Shown: positions 49,507-62,473 of the stretch, one piece after another
Layout: every line of letters starts with the position of its first letter
How positions within the stretch are numbered: the stretch's first letter is position 1
DNA from: Hoplostethus atlanticus
Taxonomy: Eukaryota; Chordata; Actinopteri; Trachichthyiformes; Trachichthyidae
NCBI GenBank assembly: GCA_034670405.1
Contig: JAXDDX010000015.1
Span: forward strand, 3,162,001-3,226,000
DNA length: 64,000 bases
Direction: 5' to 3'
Notes under the pieces: model-generated
Told to the model about the DNA's origin: nothing
Database searches by the model: none
Seen by the model: only the letters and a program-made list of their open reading frames with translations
Translations under genes and position numbers: made by a program

Positions 49507-52227
49507 ATACAGTAGAAGGGGTACATTCTCATCCCAGACTTCATCTTTATACATACCATGTGTTATCCCTATTTGTTTGCTATTGCTTGAAAACGTCCTG
49601 TTGCTGTCATTGTGCCTTAGTAGTGTTAATTAGTTTGTTGGGAGTCCAATATGATTTCTGAATTGTGCCTTAATGAGCTGCCAGCATCAGTTGTACTTTT
49701 ACTTTGAATTTGATGGTTCTGTACTTAGTGGTCACTGAACTGTTGAGAGGTTCTCCAAGCATATAGTGTTATTACTTTTTATGTTTTATGTTTGTTATGA
49801 TGATAATTCCATGTAATAGTCTTGTGCCTTGTCTCAGCTGTTTTGCTCAGAAGGTCTTAATGGAGCCAGCGGAAAAAAGTCTTCCCTTTTTTTTTTTTTA
49901 ATAGCTGATTGTTCATATATTTGTTCTTTATTGCACAGCACTTTTCTAAACAAGGTTACATAGTTTTGGCTGTTGTGGGCATTTATTATTGTAAACTGCA
50001 GTAGCCTGTCAGCTGCCTGTTACCCTCAGTCCTCACCTCATCATTGTTTTAGCTGTCTGATCGGTGGTAATAACACGCTTTACCACCTGCACGACTGCAG
50101 CCCTTGGTGTTAGTGCTGTACGTGGTTTGCATTTTGTGCCTTTTGCCCTTCATCTCCCAAGGCAGGCTTATTTATAAGCATGCATTATTTGACCTCGGCA
50201 TACGCTAGTAACAGCCATATTCTCAACTTTCTTTGATGATTATTCTTCTGTGTGCATACACAATCGTGAAAGCTTTTCCCTTAAGACCAGGCAATAGCAC
50301 CAGTTCAAGGCACAAGTGTGGGGAAACATGCAAACATGGAAGTCTGTCTTTAGGTTCTATGCCTGAGGTATATCCTTCATATGGTATGCACTAGTACAAG
50401 GTTTTAAAGGAGAGATGCAGCTGGAACAAATACCTATGACACTCACTTCAGCCTAAATCCACAGGTTGGAAAAGGTTTTAGTTCGAACCTTGATTTTGTT
50501 TGGCCAATTGACCATTTGCCTTCAAATTTGATTCATGCAAGTGGCACTTTTATTGCCCGCCTCTCTAAGTACAGTCTCTAAGTCTTTAAGTAGTCCCCTT
50601 CCAAAAATGTAAATCTCGTGCTTTTGACGGGGAGGCTCCTAAATCAGCCTTTCTTCAGATGCAAGACATCTGAATTGTGACAATATTTGCAGAGGAAGGG
50701 AATGAAATATTAATTTAGATCATACTTCATCTATTTTGGATTATTCCCCACAGTCAGTAAATACTGAAACCAGTGACACTGAAATCAAGATAAAAAGTAT
50801 TCACATCAAATATGTGTTGTTGGTCGTGTGACTGTTGGGTTGATATGACGCAGCTAAATGATGAAGCCTATACTGCTTTGTGCTTTCAAGTCCCTCACCC
50901 CCTTCCACACACACACACACCAACAAAGAATTTGTTTTCTTGCCTCTGTCCTTTTCTTTGGTGCCATTGTGCACGGGGAGGTCTAAAGGGCTCATTTGCA
51001 TATTATGTCCCTCCTTTTCAGAAACCCAGGCCCCTCTGATTTATGATGACCCCATAAAAAGAAAAAAACTGTCAGGGATAGTAACAGGGTTGACAGATGT
51101 AAATTGCTTTGAGGATTTATTGGCAAACCACCGGTTTACAAGGTTGGGGTTAGCTAGGTGTAGAAGATGTTAGAGTGCCCTGGAGAGCCCCACCAGCTCC
51201 AAATTCGTGTCTACCATTGAGTCACTTTAACAATCCAAGAATGAAATCCACCCTAATACACTTTAACACTGTTAAAAACAGCTATCTGTGATGTATCTTG
51301 CATTGCTGGGTCCACTTTTTTTTACCTGTGAATAATCGGCCAAACGTAGACGATGTCCCGTTGAGATATTTTCCAGCTATTTTGGCAAACTAGGGTGGCT
51401 GAGAAAATGTGGTAAAGGACTCCATTCCCCATCTGACAGCAGCCAGTCGGCCATTTTACCCCAGCTCATTACTAAGCAGCCAGGTGGGAGCTGAGTGCCT
51501 CACCAAAGGCCTTAAGACTGGAATCAACAGTCCACTGAGGGAGAGACCATCCAGCGAGGCTGCTGAAGGGTCTCCTGATGTTTCGATTTCTGGTTGACTT
51601 GTTCTGGTTTAACTTGTAAGTTAAGTAAATTATTAAAGGTGAGCATTTTTTTTTTCTCTGAATCCTGCCTACTGCGTGATCTGTGCTTGGAAACTGCCCT
51701 CAGATTGGGCTTGTGACACCTGACTATTCCCCTGAGGTGCCGCAATGCCTTAACCATCAACGGTTAACTTCAGGTTTTGGTGTCAGTCATGCAGATTCAA
51801 AGCGCTTCTTTCTAGATTCACCATTTTGCACCGATGTTCAACAATCATACAGGGAGAAATCCACCATACAAGAAGCAGAGATGCCAATTTCTCCTGCAGC
51901 AGTAGCCTCAATAGACCTGAGTGGAATGCAGCCACAAGACATGTTGTGTTTTGACTCTCGCTTTTTCTCGCCTGGAAAGTCTTTGTTGCTCTCTCCACCT
52001 ACATGGAAACCCCAGCTGAATACAACACATTCCAGGCACGCTTTCTGGGGGTTGTCAAAAGTGGTTTTGGGAAATGTAGAAAATCACTAACTGAAGTAGA
52101 AGCAGGTTGAGGGGAAGGTGGATAAACAAAAAAGGTAAATTACAACACTTGATAACCAAATGGCTCCTGAAGTGCAGTAAACATCACAGATTGATGCTGT
52201 AAGAGGATTGGAGGGTAGAATTTACCT
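49507..52227. other. Noncoding sequence, nothing firm recognised
   Basis: No gene recognised. A short (CA)n run lies at about 50910-50922. The 135-codon plus frame at 51683-52090 reads plausibly but has no domain, and ends just before a TTAA repeat; not called. Confidence 0.5.
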
Positions 52228-52500
52228 TTAAAGCTGCACGATGCAATTTCCACACATTGGTGGCTCCAAATGCCCAAGAGAGGTAACTCAATTTCGAGCA
52301 CTTCAGTACCACAAAATCATAGAACTTGACTTCAATAAACCGCACACTCATGTTTACCAAGCCGGATGGTCCGTGATCGTTTTATACCAAAGGGGCAAGA
52401 GAGGCCAGATCTAATGTTGGTGACTTCAGTGCCAGTGACCACACCTGACACCAGAATTTCATTTGGGCAAATAGGGCGAATCTATAACCTCTCAATGAAA
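52228..52500 (+). mobile_element. TTAA-starting repeat, copy B
   Basis: Begins TTAA then agctgcacgatgcaattt, with cattggtggctcc, caagaggtaact in degenerate form, cgcacactcatgtttacc, gttttatacc and gcaagagaggc. It continues to a block (catttgggcaaatagg) that is also found 3' of copy A. The right border is uncertain. Confidence 0.6.
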
Positions 52501-55270
52501 TCTACACAATCGCTTTGTGATTTTCAGCTTCAACTCTTTGGTTTAGTTGTCCAACTGGGGGCTGGTGCAATGCTTCCATCACTGCAGATTTACATGTGAT
52601 TTTTGCTCATGCATTTGACTTGCAGGAGTGGATAGTGGATAGTGTCCATATCAACCCACATAGTGGATGAGTTTGCCCCTGAAGGAGGACTCAGCCAGTG
52701 TGTGTCTCTGTGTGTCTGGGCTGATCATACCTTGTTTAATGCCTTAGGAGGTGTCTCAGCGGTGATGAATGGTCCAGGCCAGCTCGGGTTCCCAAAGACT
52801 ACAGGAAATCAGTAGCCAATCAAGAGAGCACAGCAGCGTTCAGGAGACCAAAAGCTCTTCATTTCAGTCTCGTTGTGGTCTCAGATGTAATTATTTTTTT
52901 TTTAGGTTAACTGCCTTTCAGCAGTGACTGCCTGCATCTTAGCCTCTGTGCAGAGTTGGTGCTAGTGGAAGATGTTTCCCCCTGTAGCTGATTAATTTAG
53001 CTTGACAACATTCCTTGGCGGCAGCACGTAGGTTACATTGTGTATCATATATTTAGAATTTTGTGTTGTGTCGCGATTGTAAAAGTCCTATTCTAAAGGT
53101 TCTAACCTTGGGCTCAGAAAAGCCTTGTTCAAAGCCTTCCCCTCGTCCATAAGCTGGAAGACCATCCGACGTTAAGTGTTGTTGCATTGCCGGGGAAGGT
53201 GTCGGCCGGGGTGAATTGCACTTACTCAGTTACCCATCTCTGTCATTTAAAGTCCATATGTGCACGGAGGCAGACGGAATTGGTCACTTCACCTTGAGTT
53301 ATGTCGATTAGAAACCTCTGCGACTGCTTTTTGAGCGTCACGGTTAATCTATGGGGGTATGTAATTTCACTAATGCACTTTTCCCTCTTTTCCTCTCCTT
53401 CTCCTATGTGGCGAACCTGAATGGCCTTTCCCTTTCATTGCGTTAAGGTAAGAGAACTATTCTATTATGCCAGTTAAATTCTTAATAATCATAGTAATAA
53501 GAAATTGTAAGTAATTTCTCTGCTTTTCGGAGAATACGATTGGTGACCTGTTAACACACAAAAAAATTGGCAATGTTACAAAGCCCCACATTCTACTGCC
53601 TGTTGCACACACTGTACAACAATGCACAGGTGAGTTCAGTGAATATTTGGGTAATAGGTCGTACCTGCCTGTAAACCTCATCGCACAAGTTCAGAGAGGC
53701 AGTAATTCATTCTGGGTGCACTGCTGGGGTTAACTTTACAAGCATGTACCATCAGCATCTTCATCCTTGTTGGCTCTGTGGGAATTTGATTTTCTAAAGG
53801 AATCTGATTTAAGCATCTCCTACATGAGAAGGGGGAGAGGGGAAATCTATCTTCCTCTTAGTACTAGGGTTAGTAGTGACTGCCGCCACCACTGACTGGC
53901 GGTGGTTGGTGTGCTCGTAACTTCTATCATCGTGAGAACCGGTTTGAGTTTCAGACCTTCAGAGTGAGGGCAGCTTTGCAAAATGAGGTAATCTTGGCCG
54001 ATCCTCAATTCTTTTTCTGTTAGGACTTTGGGTTTAGGGTGAAGGTATGGGTTAAGGGTAGTCGGAGTGAGGGTGAGCACGTGATTGATAGAGAATGATG
54101 CGTACATCTTTTGTGCAAGTCTTGAGTGTGTGTTTGAGGGCAGGTTTTTATAGTGTGTATGGCCTTGTATGGCCTAGTTGTTTGTCCTCCTTTCAATTCT
54201 CAAAAGGTTAGATTGAAATTCAAGAGAGGTTTTCTTTGTGCTGAAAGCAAGTGAGGATTCATTGTCTTCAATATATCAACGCAATGCTTCACGGAGGGCA
54301 AGGCCACTATTGTTTTAATGATATTGCCAATGCGGAACACCCTGATTTTTGTGTTTTTTAAAAAATTTCATTTCTTTTGGATTCTTTTATTTTGCACCTT
54401 TTAAAGTGTTTTTCAGCGTAACTATAATCACACGCTTTTCAGTGTTAATGAATCTCACCTTACAGCAGGCACATCATGCCTTTCTGAAGAGCGGTGCATT
54501 TGCCATCACTGTAATCTGAAGTAGAGCCTTGCTTCTGACCTTGGATACAGAGTTCTCCATCTATTAAATGTGCGGCGAGGGGAGGAAGAGAGGGAAGGGG
54601 GAAGTAAGGATGGAGAGTCCATGTTGAATACAATAGGCTTGTTTCTGTTTGACATGGATAAGTAATACATATTCTCTTTCGCTCTATCTCTCTGCCGCTG
54701 TCTTCCTTCCCTGAATACATTTCACAGCCAGCCAAGCAGGCTGAAGGAACCTCACTGCAGTCTATTGTTTCGGCTGATGTAGCGACCCGCTTTAAAGCCA
54801 TGGAGGTGTAGAAGAACCAGATAGACATGTAGTACTAGGACCACTAGGGTAATGCTGGTTTGGTTGGGGGAGGAGGAGGATGGAAATAATGTCATGTTCC
54901 TATCAGAAGAAGCTAAAGAACAGGGTGACAGCTCGTTGCTACAACTTTGGAAGCACTCATGTGTTTCACTCACACATTTTGCAATTCATGATGCCATATG
55001 GGAAAAAATTTGTACAAAAAATGTCCACATCCTAACTTGTATTTACCACTAAGAGGCTGACATGAACAATTTTTCACAGTTGGCAGCATATATCAGAAGT
55101 TGTCGCTTGTGGCCATTTCTCTGGGTGTGTTTAGCTTTGGAGCAAATTCTCATTTGTTTAACATTTGTTTATGTAGACCTATTTTGTGTTTGAGCATTTT
55201 CTTAATTTAATTTTGCCCCAATATAATTCAGAACAATTCATCTGGAAAATCTTGAAGTTATGCTTTACTC

Positions 55271-55321
55271 TAGCAGCTAGCTAGCTAGCTAGCTAAGTGG
55301 CTAGGTAGGCTAGCTAGCTAC
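55271..55321 (+). repeat. (GCTA)n tetranucleotide repeat
   Basis: Seven or so tandem GCTA units, a short diverged gap, then further units. The repeat is self-complementary and could form a hairpin. Confidence 0.9.
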
Positions 55322-55858
55322 ATGTTGTAACCAAAACAATAACATTCAGTGGGTTATCTTCCCGCAGATAAGAGATAACAGAGGGTATAAAGAACATTAT
55401 TTTGGACACAGACATAATAATTCTGTCTTCCATTTTCCATTCAAAGACAAAGTGGTACTGGGAACCAAAATGTAATGCTTGTTGCATTGTGAGCCTGAAT
55501 CATCTAAGTCACATGGTCTCAAAGGTAGCTCATTTATTGGATAGTTTTGCTAACCTGCCAGGGGAGGGGGACAGTCAAACCAGATCTGATTCCAGTCCCT
55601 TTAACTAAGCATGATGGCCTTGTCTGTGCTCTTTGCTGTAATTTCCTATCAGCTTATCAACATAAAGTCTACACTCATATCTACCAACTCTGGCTCTTCC
55701 ACTACCCGGCAACTGTCGACCTCCTAGATTCGGGAAAGGGGCGGGGAGATTGCATTAGACAACAGGGTGGAGAAAGAGAGAGAGTGGCACAAAGATGTCT
55801 GTAATACAATAAAACTGAATTAAAGGCTTTGTAATGAGGAGGCCTCCCCTCTTTCTGA

Positions 55859-55877
55859 CTCTCTCTCTCTCTCTCTC
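55859..55877 (+). repeat. (CT)n microsatellite
   Basis: Nine CT units. Confidence 0.9.
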
Positions 55878-56911
55878 CGCCAGTGGCCAATCCAATTGTT
55901 TCATTATTCTGACTGGGGCTTCAGAGCTGGGGTTTAGACTCAAATGTACAACAGAGTAGGCAGAGTAATTGCTCGTGCTTTTATTGCTGGGAAGCGACAA
56001 TGGTGGGCTATCCACTAAGATTGATCATTTCCATAGGGGAGTCTATTCATTTAAACGAAGGTTAAAAGGGTCAAAGGGCAGTCAAATGACAAGTCAAAAG
56101 GGCATTTTCATGCATTAATGTCACCTGAAGGTCAAGCCCCACCCTGTACCCTAACTAGGGTCTGTACCCCTACCCCGCCCCACATTCACTACATTGGTAA
56201 ATGTTTTTATCCTTTTTTTTATTTGTTCATATTCAATTTTTTCTTTCATTGTTATTCATCCTGTGAATCACTGTAACACTGTTTTGGAAAGTGCTCTCTC
56301 AATACAGGGGATTATAGTTATTCTAAGTAGTAGTAGCAGTACACAGCTCTTTCTACCTAAGGGGCACACAGAGGGGAGGATTTCACATTCTACAAGGGTA
56401 GCCTCAGGGTTAAACCCCACCCTGATCGCCCATTTGGGGATCTGGATAGATGCTGCAGCGTTTCAGAGAGTGCTTGCCCTTTTGGTATAATGTATTAAAT
56501 GGAATAGGCCTTGCTATTCATTGGAGTCATTTCATCTTTAAGTGAAAAACATGGTCAAAGGTGCCTCATTTGTGCATGGCCAGAGCTCCACCGGCATACT
56601 ACTGCCTTTTAAACCCTCCAATGTCTCTTTTTCTTCTGTGCAATCAATTTTAGGTAAAACCGCTATGGCTATGATTTGCGGTTGGAAAATAAGCCTTTAT
56701 GCAACTTTTTAATTTCACCGAGATCTGTTTTACCCAACAGAGCTTTCCTTGTCCCCACGGGCAACATTTTTTTTCACAGGAATGCAAATGGTAACCTTGA
56801 CAATTTCCTCAAAATAAAACTACCTTCAAATTTCAGCTTTGGAAATTTCTTGAAAAGCTCAATTACTAAATGAATTCAGTCAGTATCCAGTCATTTGGGT
56901 TAAAGGTGCTT

Positions 56912-57130
56912 TTAAAGCTGCTGTAAGCAACTTTCACATGTTGGCGGCTCCAAATGTCGACAAGAGGTAACTGTTTGAAAACTGTCCAGAAATACTGTGA
57001 GGTCAGTGAACTGCACACGGCGCGCTGATCTTTACTACCCTCGCCTGTGATCACTTCATACCTTAGGATATCAAAGGGACGAGAGAGGCAAAATGTCAGG
57101 CTACATGTGGGTATATTTTTTCAGAACAGT
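56912..57130 (+). mobile_element. TTAA-starting repeat, copy C
   Basis: Begins TTAA then agctgctgtaagcaac, with gttggcggctcc, caagaggtaact, gaactgcacac, tttact, tcataccttagg and gacgagagaggc in family order. The right border was not found. Confidence 0.6.
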
Positions 57131-60065
57131 CTTGCTCTAGTGCAGCTTGGTGTTTTTAAGATAATAGCTTAATAATCACAACACGTCTCGCAAAAGTAGC
57201 TAGCGATGCCGTAACTTTTTAAGAGCAGTTAAGAGAAGTCGCTGCTCAGAGAAGCTTGGCCCCTTAGCATTTCTGGGGAAGCAGCGTCCTTTTTGTAGCT
57301 TTTCACCCCCGCTGCTGAAGACTGTGTGTACATTCACCTCATATGTGATAGGTTGTTTGAGTTTGTCTTTACTGCTCACAGAGGACTGGAAAGCGTTTCA
57401 TTCTGGTGTTGCGGCCGCAGGGCATGGCTGGTATTCAACTGGATTGAGTTATCAGCCATCTTTTGCCTTGTTGCACACCAGAGAGAGAGCTGCATGAATC
57501 AGTCTTATCACAGATGTTCCCCCCCCAGAGCACATAGGCTTCGTGTGCACAAGCCTTCAGCTCGACAAGTTCATCACATTAATTGCACCTTGTCTCGCTG
57601 ACCAATTATGATGTACTTGCGGTTCTTCCCGTAGCCTATGGCTAATATATCTGTCAAGATCTATCTGTCAGGGGAAATTGAATGCTAGACAGAACACAAA
57701 AGTTGTAATGCTACACAACCGGTTATCAGATGACTGTTTGCATGTATTTGCTGACAAACCAGGGCTGATCTGAATGCTGCTGTTGGTTAAAACCTACCAG
57801 AAAAAAAACTGATATTTCCCAGTTGGCTGTTATTTTTATTTCACCTGCACTTTTGGAGGGTCACTTTAATTAAATTTGGTTTTGATGTTGTTTTTGGGGG
57901 ATGTTGACAAAACATTCTCGATAGTTTGGAAAGTAGTTTGTTTGTTTTCTGAGGCTTATCAAATTAAATGGCACTACTTGACTGTGAAAGTGGATAGCAG
58001 ATTTTTACCATTTCTCTTAGTAGTAGTGTTAGTAGTGACTGCATGGCGTCAAGCTCTACTTGCTGAATGGCTTGAATCCTTTCATTTGGAACGATGACTA
58101 GATAGACCTTTTGAATGAAATAATAGGCCATCAGAACAAGATAAACCCGTGCGTGCCCCTCTTTTTAAACAGGAAATGATTACATTTCTGAGATAAACCA
58201 GGTTTATGTCCTTGGAAAAATTGATCATACCACTGTAAAAGAAAATCGACGTACTCGATTACCACTTGTTTTTGTGGTAAATGATTTTTGGCTGGGAACC
58301 AAAATAAATTAAGCTCAGTGGGGAACTTGGTACAGTATCAGATTTATTCGAGGTATCGAGAGCAATAGGTCCCACTGGATATGCATCCTCCTTTCATAAA
58401 CAGAACACATAAACAACAGAAATCATAGCTCCTTTTGTTGATGTGTTCATGTCCAATTTAGCTCGCGTTTGCTCACTCCGAGGGATGTTTTTGTTTCCAA
58501 GGTTGAAATTTTTTTTTTTTCCACGTGGATAAAAATTCTTTTCTTGAGCTCTCCGGAGGTCAGTGAGCGCTTTGATGTTGTCTGACAGCGGTGCAACACA
58601 TAACCCCTACCCATCCCTAAGCGAGCGCTCTTGACATTTGCTTCAAGCCGTAGCGGCGGATTGCCCGAGAAAGCAATCTGCATGAGGGCATACCATTCCT
58701 AGATGACACCGCAACCTGGAATATATCATGAAATGTAATACAGGTTCATTTCGGCGCTGTACAAAAATGTGAAAGCGCACCTTGTGTTATTTACTGCAAT
58801 AGTCTGCGCAGTCTCTTTGCCACACTTAAAATGTAGGAATTATTGTGAATCTGAGTGTCTATACTGGTAAAATCAGTCAGTTTCCATTGCCCCATCTGCT
58901 CTCACTCTCCCATTCCATACATCAAGGCAAGTCAGATTGTAACCAAACTGTACAGTCTGTAAATGTAAATGCCCCATGCAATGGATTTACTGCAGGCACC
59001 AAGACTTCAGAAGCATCCCCCCGCTGCCTATGACTAGAAAAAATATCAATTTGTAAACTCTCAAATCCTCCCTCTTTGGAGGAAAGCAACATCTGAGAGG
59101 GCTGAGCCTGCCTTCTCTTCCTTTTATTATCGCTCTTTACTTTTCTCACCCGCCTCGCGTTCTTGCTCCATTTTCTCTCCGTCTCTTTGTTGCTATCTTC
59201 TTTCGCTGCACCTTCATCCACTCCTACTTTATACTATTCTTTCTTCTGGTGTTTTTTTTTGCCTCCCCCCTCTCCCTTCCATCCTCCCTCCCTCCCTCTC
59301 TCTGGGGGAGTTTTGGATCAGAAAAGGCCTGCGACAATACTTCACGTTAATAAAAAGGACGATTGGAAGCACAGTGGGAGCAGCGCATGAAACAAAAATG
59401 GTCCGGCTAGTTTGCCGGGCTAGAAAGAGTCCATATCTTTAACAGCGCCGCTCCATCATCATTAAAGGCAGGTGTTAACACCGATCCCAATGTTTGAGGT
59501 TGCTCTGGAGTTATTTGCTTACTCGAAAATAACCTTCCAGTTGTTACGTTGCGAAAATGAAAGCAAGGTGGAGTGGAAATTGGAATCAGAGGTAAACAAA
59601 TGTACAAGATTGGCCTCCAATAGCCCTCATTTTGACGGGAAAAGATACCCGTTAGGCAGCTACCTGCAAAATTGCAGCTATTATCCAGTTTGTTTGAACT
59701 GATGTAGAGGTGCATGTAGAGGTAATTCCTCAGTCTGGTAAACCAAGAGTCAGCCTTTGAAACTTGAGTGAATTCTTATTAACCTAAGTGCTGCCCGACG
59801 CCATCCTCGTCACAAATCTGTCGGTGTGTGTCGGCAAGTTAAGTGCCCCTCATTGTCACCTGCCTGTACAAGTCCTCACCCCTTCCCCTCCACCTGCACT
59901 GCAACAGCTAAGCTAATCTTCAATTCCAACCTTTTCAAATGTTTCCTCACAATGCCTCCCATTTCCTCACTCCACTTAGCTAATCACAATCAACAGGTTT
60001 CTCCACACTGGACACATTGGCCCTAGATGTGTCTTTTCCCTCACATGCTGAAGTCTGAAAATAAG
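57131..60065. other. Noncoding sequence with a polypyrimidine tract
   Basis: No gene recognised. A pyrimidine tract (T run, then CCTC and CCCT words) covers 59252-59303. The rest is unique sequence. Confidence 0.5.
59252..59303 (+). repeat. Polypyrimidine tract
   Basis: Nearly 50 bases of C and T, interrupted by one G and one A, with CCTCCCTCCCTCC in the centre. Such tracts can form triplex DNA; this one has only partial mirror symmetry. Confidence 0.7.
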
Positions 60066-60600
60066 TGAGTTAGCTTAGCACCGGCTCCATGCGTGCTAGC
60101 TTGCTAGTTGTGCCAACAATGGCGACAGCTGACGGTAACCAAGCTGGACACTTCCGAACAAAAACATGCACAACAACAGTTGCCACATTTTCAAGCTGTG
60201 AAAAGTGACCTGAAAATACAACAATACAACTAATAGTTCATGACTACAACTCAACATCTAACGTTACTGCTAACGTATAGTAAGGCCTACTACATTAAGG
60301 TTACATCCTCAACAAAGGAGTCCACTTATGGCAAAGAAGTCCAACAAACACTATTCAAACCCTAAATTTTAACAATATAATGTTGTAAAATGAGACTTAT
60401 GTCATCAGGAAGCCAGGAAACTACTAGCTATTAGCTAGTCAAATGCTTCCACAAGAAATTTTAATTGTAGAGACACAAATGGAAGCAGTAATCTTCCAAT
60501 CCAACTGCAGTGAAAACCAGTAACGGTGACTTAAGGTGACTACCACAGGCATTACAGGCATGGCAGTTCAAAAAAACCCTACAGCCACATTAGTACACGG
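60066..60600 (+). repeat. Dispersed GCTAGC-rich repeat, copy 2
   Basis: Diverged partner of 5675-6131. Shared blocks in order: gttagcttagcacc at the start, then aaggcctactacat, cctcaacaaa, cttccacaaga, gtaatcttccaatccaac, ctgcagtg, catggcagttcaa and acagccacattag. The copy is longer in its 5' half. The class is unknown. Confidence 0.65.
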
Positions 60601-61487
60601 AGATGCTCGCCATTCTGGAAAGCATAAATAACAATGGGTAGCGGGTTGTTATTGTCTTTGTTTATATATTCAGTGTATAATAAATGAGGACGTGAAATCA
60701 CACCTCCGCATGAAGCTGAAAATTACTAAATAGATTTATTGACACATCAGTTATGCAGTTACATTCTTGCATCAAGAATATAGTTTAGGTAATGTTTTGC
60801 TTCTCGTTTTGCATAGAATTCAGACAGTATAAACCCACATTGATAGACAAATGATTGTCCCTAACCAGGGACCTGGGAACATCCTTCTTGGGGGGGATGT
60901 ATTTGGGGGAGTGTAAAAGTCCCATGCTCATTAGTTGAATTGATTAGTCTTGTGGAAAAGCCTGGTCTTGACCATTCTCTGAAGTCAGCAGCAGTTCCAG
61001 GCCATATTGTTATTCACAGTGTGTTCAGCTGCTGAAGATGTTGTCATGGCAACCGGTAGACCTGTTGTTGCTGACGTTTATCAAGACCAATCTGTGTCTG
61101 TGCAAGGTGAGGCCATTCTCTTAATTGTTGGCGCTACCATCCCCCGGGGACATCCAAGCCACCGGCGCCACACTGAAACACGATAACTGATGTCTTTAGT
61201 TGGGGAACGACCATCACACCAAATGGATCGGGATTAATAAAATTGCGAAAGGGACAGAATAAAACAGAAGCAGAAAAGACAGAATAGAATAAGTATAGAA
61301 GCCTGTTGTCTTCTGCTGGAAGCAGAAATGTTTTCTCTGATCTAGAAACTGAATTGCTAAAAAGTACATCAGGGGAAAGTTTGATGTCTTGCATGCATTT
61401 GCATTCCAAATTCTTGTTTGTGCTTGATTCATATTCTCTAACCGAGCCTCTTATCTGGAAACCATTGCCAACAGATCTCTCTTCTTT
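60601..61487. other. Noncoding sequence, nothing recognised
   Basis: AT-leaning unique sequence, no gene or clear repeat. Confidence 0.5.
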
Positions 61488-61920
61488 TTAAAGATCCTGT
61501 ATTATTGAGTTTTCATGATGTTTTCAAATATACTCTCAGGATAAGTATAATGTTTTCCAAATAAATATAGTCTCATTAAAAGTTTAATTAGTTAAATTGA
61601 ATGAGGCAGAACAGTCACAACACTAGCGCCTCTAATTCAAAGGAGGTTAACCTGAGTGCAGGCTTTTCAGTTCAAATGACGCAAACTGGCCTGATTGGAC
61701 GGATTTCAGGATTTTTTTAGCGAGGGGGAACCAATCAGGATCAAGTCCAGTTGTGATGGGTGGATTGTTTTAAATGCAATAATTTAAAATACCATGTATA
61801 TCCACTCAATTTATACACTCAAACAAAATGAACTTTTAACAGTGTCTTCATCGAACGTCTTTGATCATATATACATATAAACAGAGGAAAAGTTGAATCT
61901 CTATAATACGGGGCCTTTAA
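61488..61920. mobile_element. TTAA-flanked MITE, about 425 bp
   Basis: Left end TTAA (61488-61491) then agatcctgtattattgag; right end, read on the minus strand, TTAA (61917-61920) then aggccccgtattatagag. The terminal repeats match at most positions, with substitutions. Both ends resemble the terminus of the 18.8-kb element (TTAAAGGTCCCATATTATG). The interior has gattgg near 61695 and ccaatca near 61731, the same inverted CCAAT pairing seen in the larger element's palindrome. No coding capacity. Confidence 0.8.
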
Positions 61921-62098
61921 TCTGTTGTGTCTGGACAAATTAGCAGTTACAAACAGAAATACTTTTTTAATGACATGGCCAGTTTGGCGTGATTGTTTGT
62001 TCCATTAAAAGGACAATAAAACGCTAGTGCCGACACTAAACCAAGTGAATTCAAACCAGACGTCAGGCCTTAAGGCCAGCTGCATCTCTTTAACAACA
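61921..62098. other. Noncoding sequence
   Basis: Short unique spacer between the MITE and a hairpin; nothing recognised. Confidence 0.45.
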
Positions 62099-62136
62099 TT
62101 TCATGGAGAGGTTGCTATTAAAACCTCTCCATGAAA
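62099..62136. repeat. Perfect 15-bp hairpin
   Basis: Arm tttcatggagaggtt at 62099-62113 is perfectly complemented by 62122-62136, with loop gctattaa. No T tract follows, and there is no adjacent gene, so it is not called a terminator. Confidence 0.9.
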
Positions 62137-62473
62137 CCTCCACTACCGAACAGCCCTATGCCAATGTAATATGGTTAATCTGAGGTATTGATAACACAGA
62201 TGAGCTAGAAAGAAGGTAGAACAGCTGCAACAGGTTTGAAATCTCGATGCTCTCCAAGTGCAGTTCTTCACCTGGCGTCCTTTCATGGCAGCATGAGGAT
62301 TTGGAAAGAGACTGAATGCTGAGTTACATAGCCCTCTTCTGCCTGATTGCTTTCTGAAACTACAACAGCAGAGGCAACGCCGGTTTGCATTTCCTGCTTT
62401 CAGGGCTGGGAGGGCGGCATGAACAAGACTTCTTCATACGCTAGGTATGCATATGTCTGTATCTGTGTTAGTC

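Larger units (their letters stand above)
52501..56911. other. Noncoding sequence with simple repeats
   Basis: No gene seen. A short phrase, ttagtagtgactgc at 53871-53884, recurs at about 58029-58042. TTAGGG-like words near 54030-54060 are scattered and not a telomeric array. Confidence 0.5.

Noticed and set aside
51683-52090. 135-codon plus-strand frame
   Set aside because: Reads plausibly but has no domain, no convincing start context and ends next to a repeat.
62099-62136. Intrinsic terminator
   Set aside because: No T tract follows and this is vertebrate DNA without an adjacent gene.
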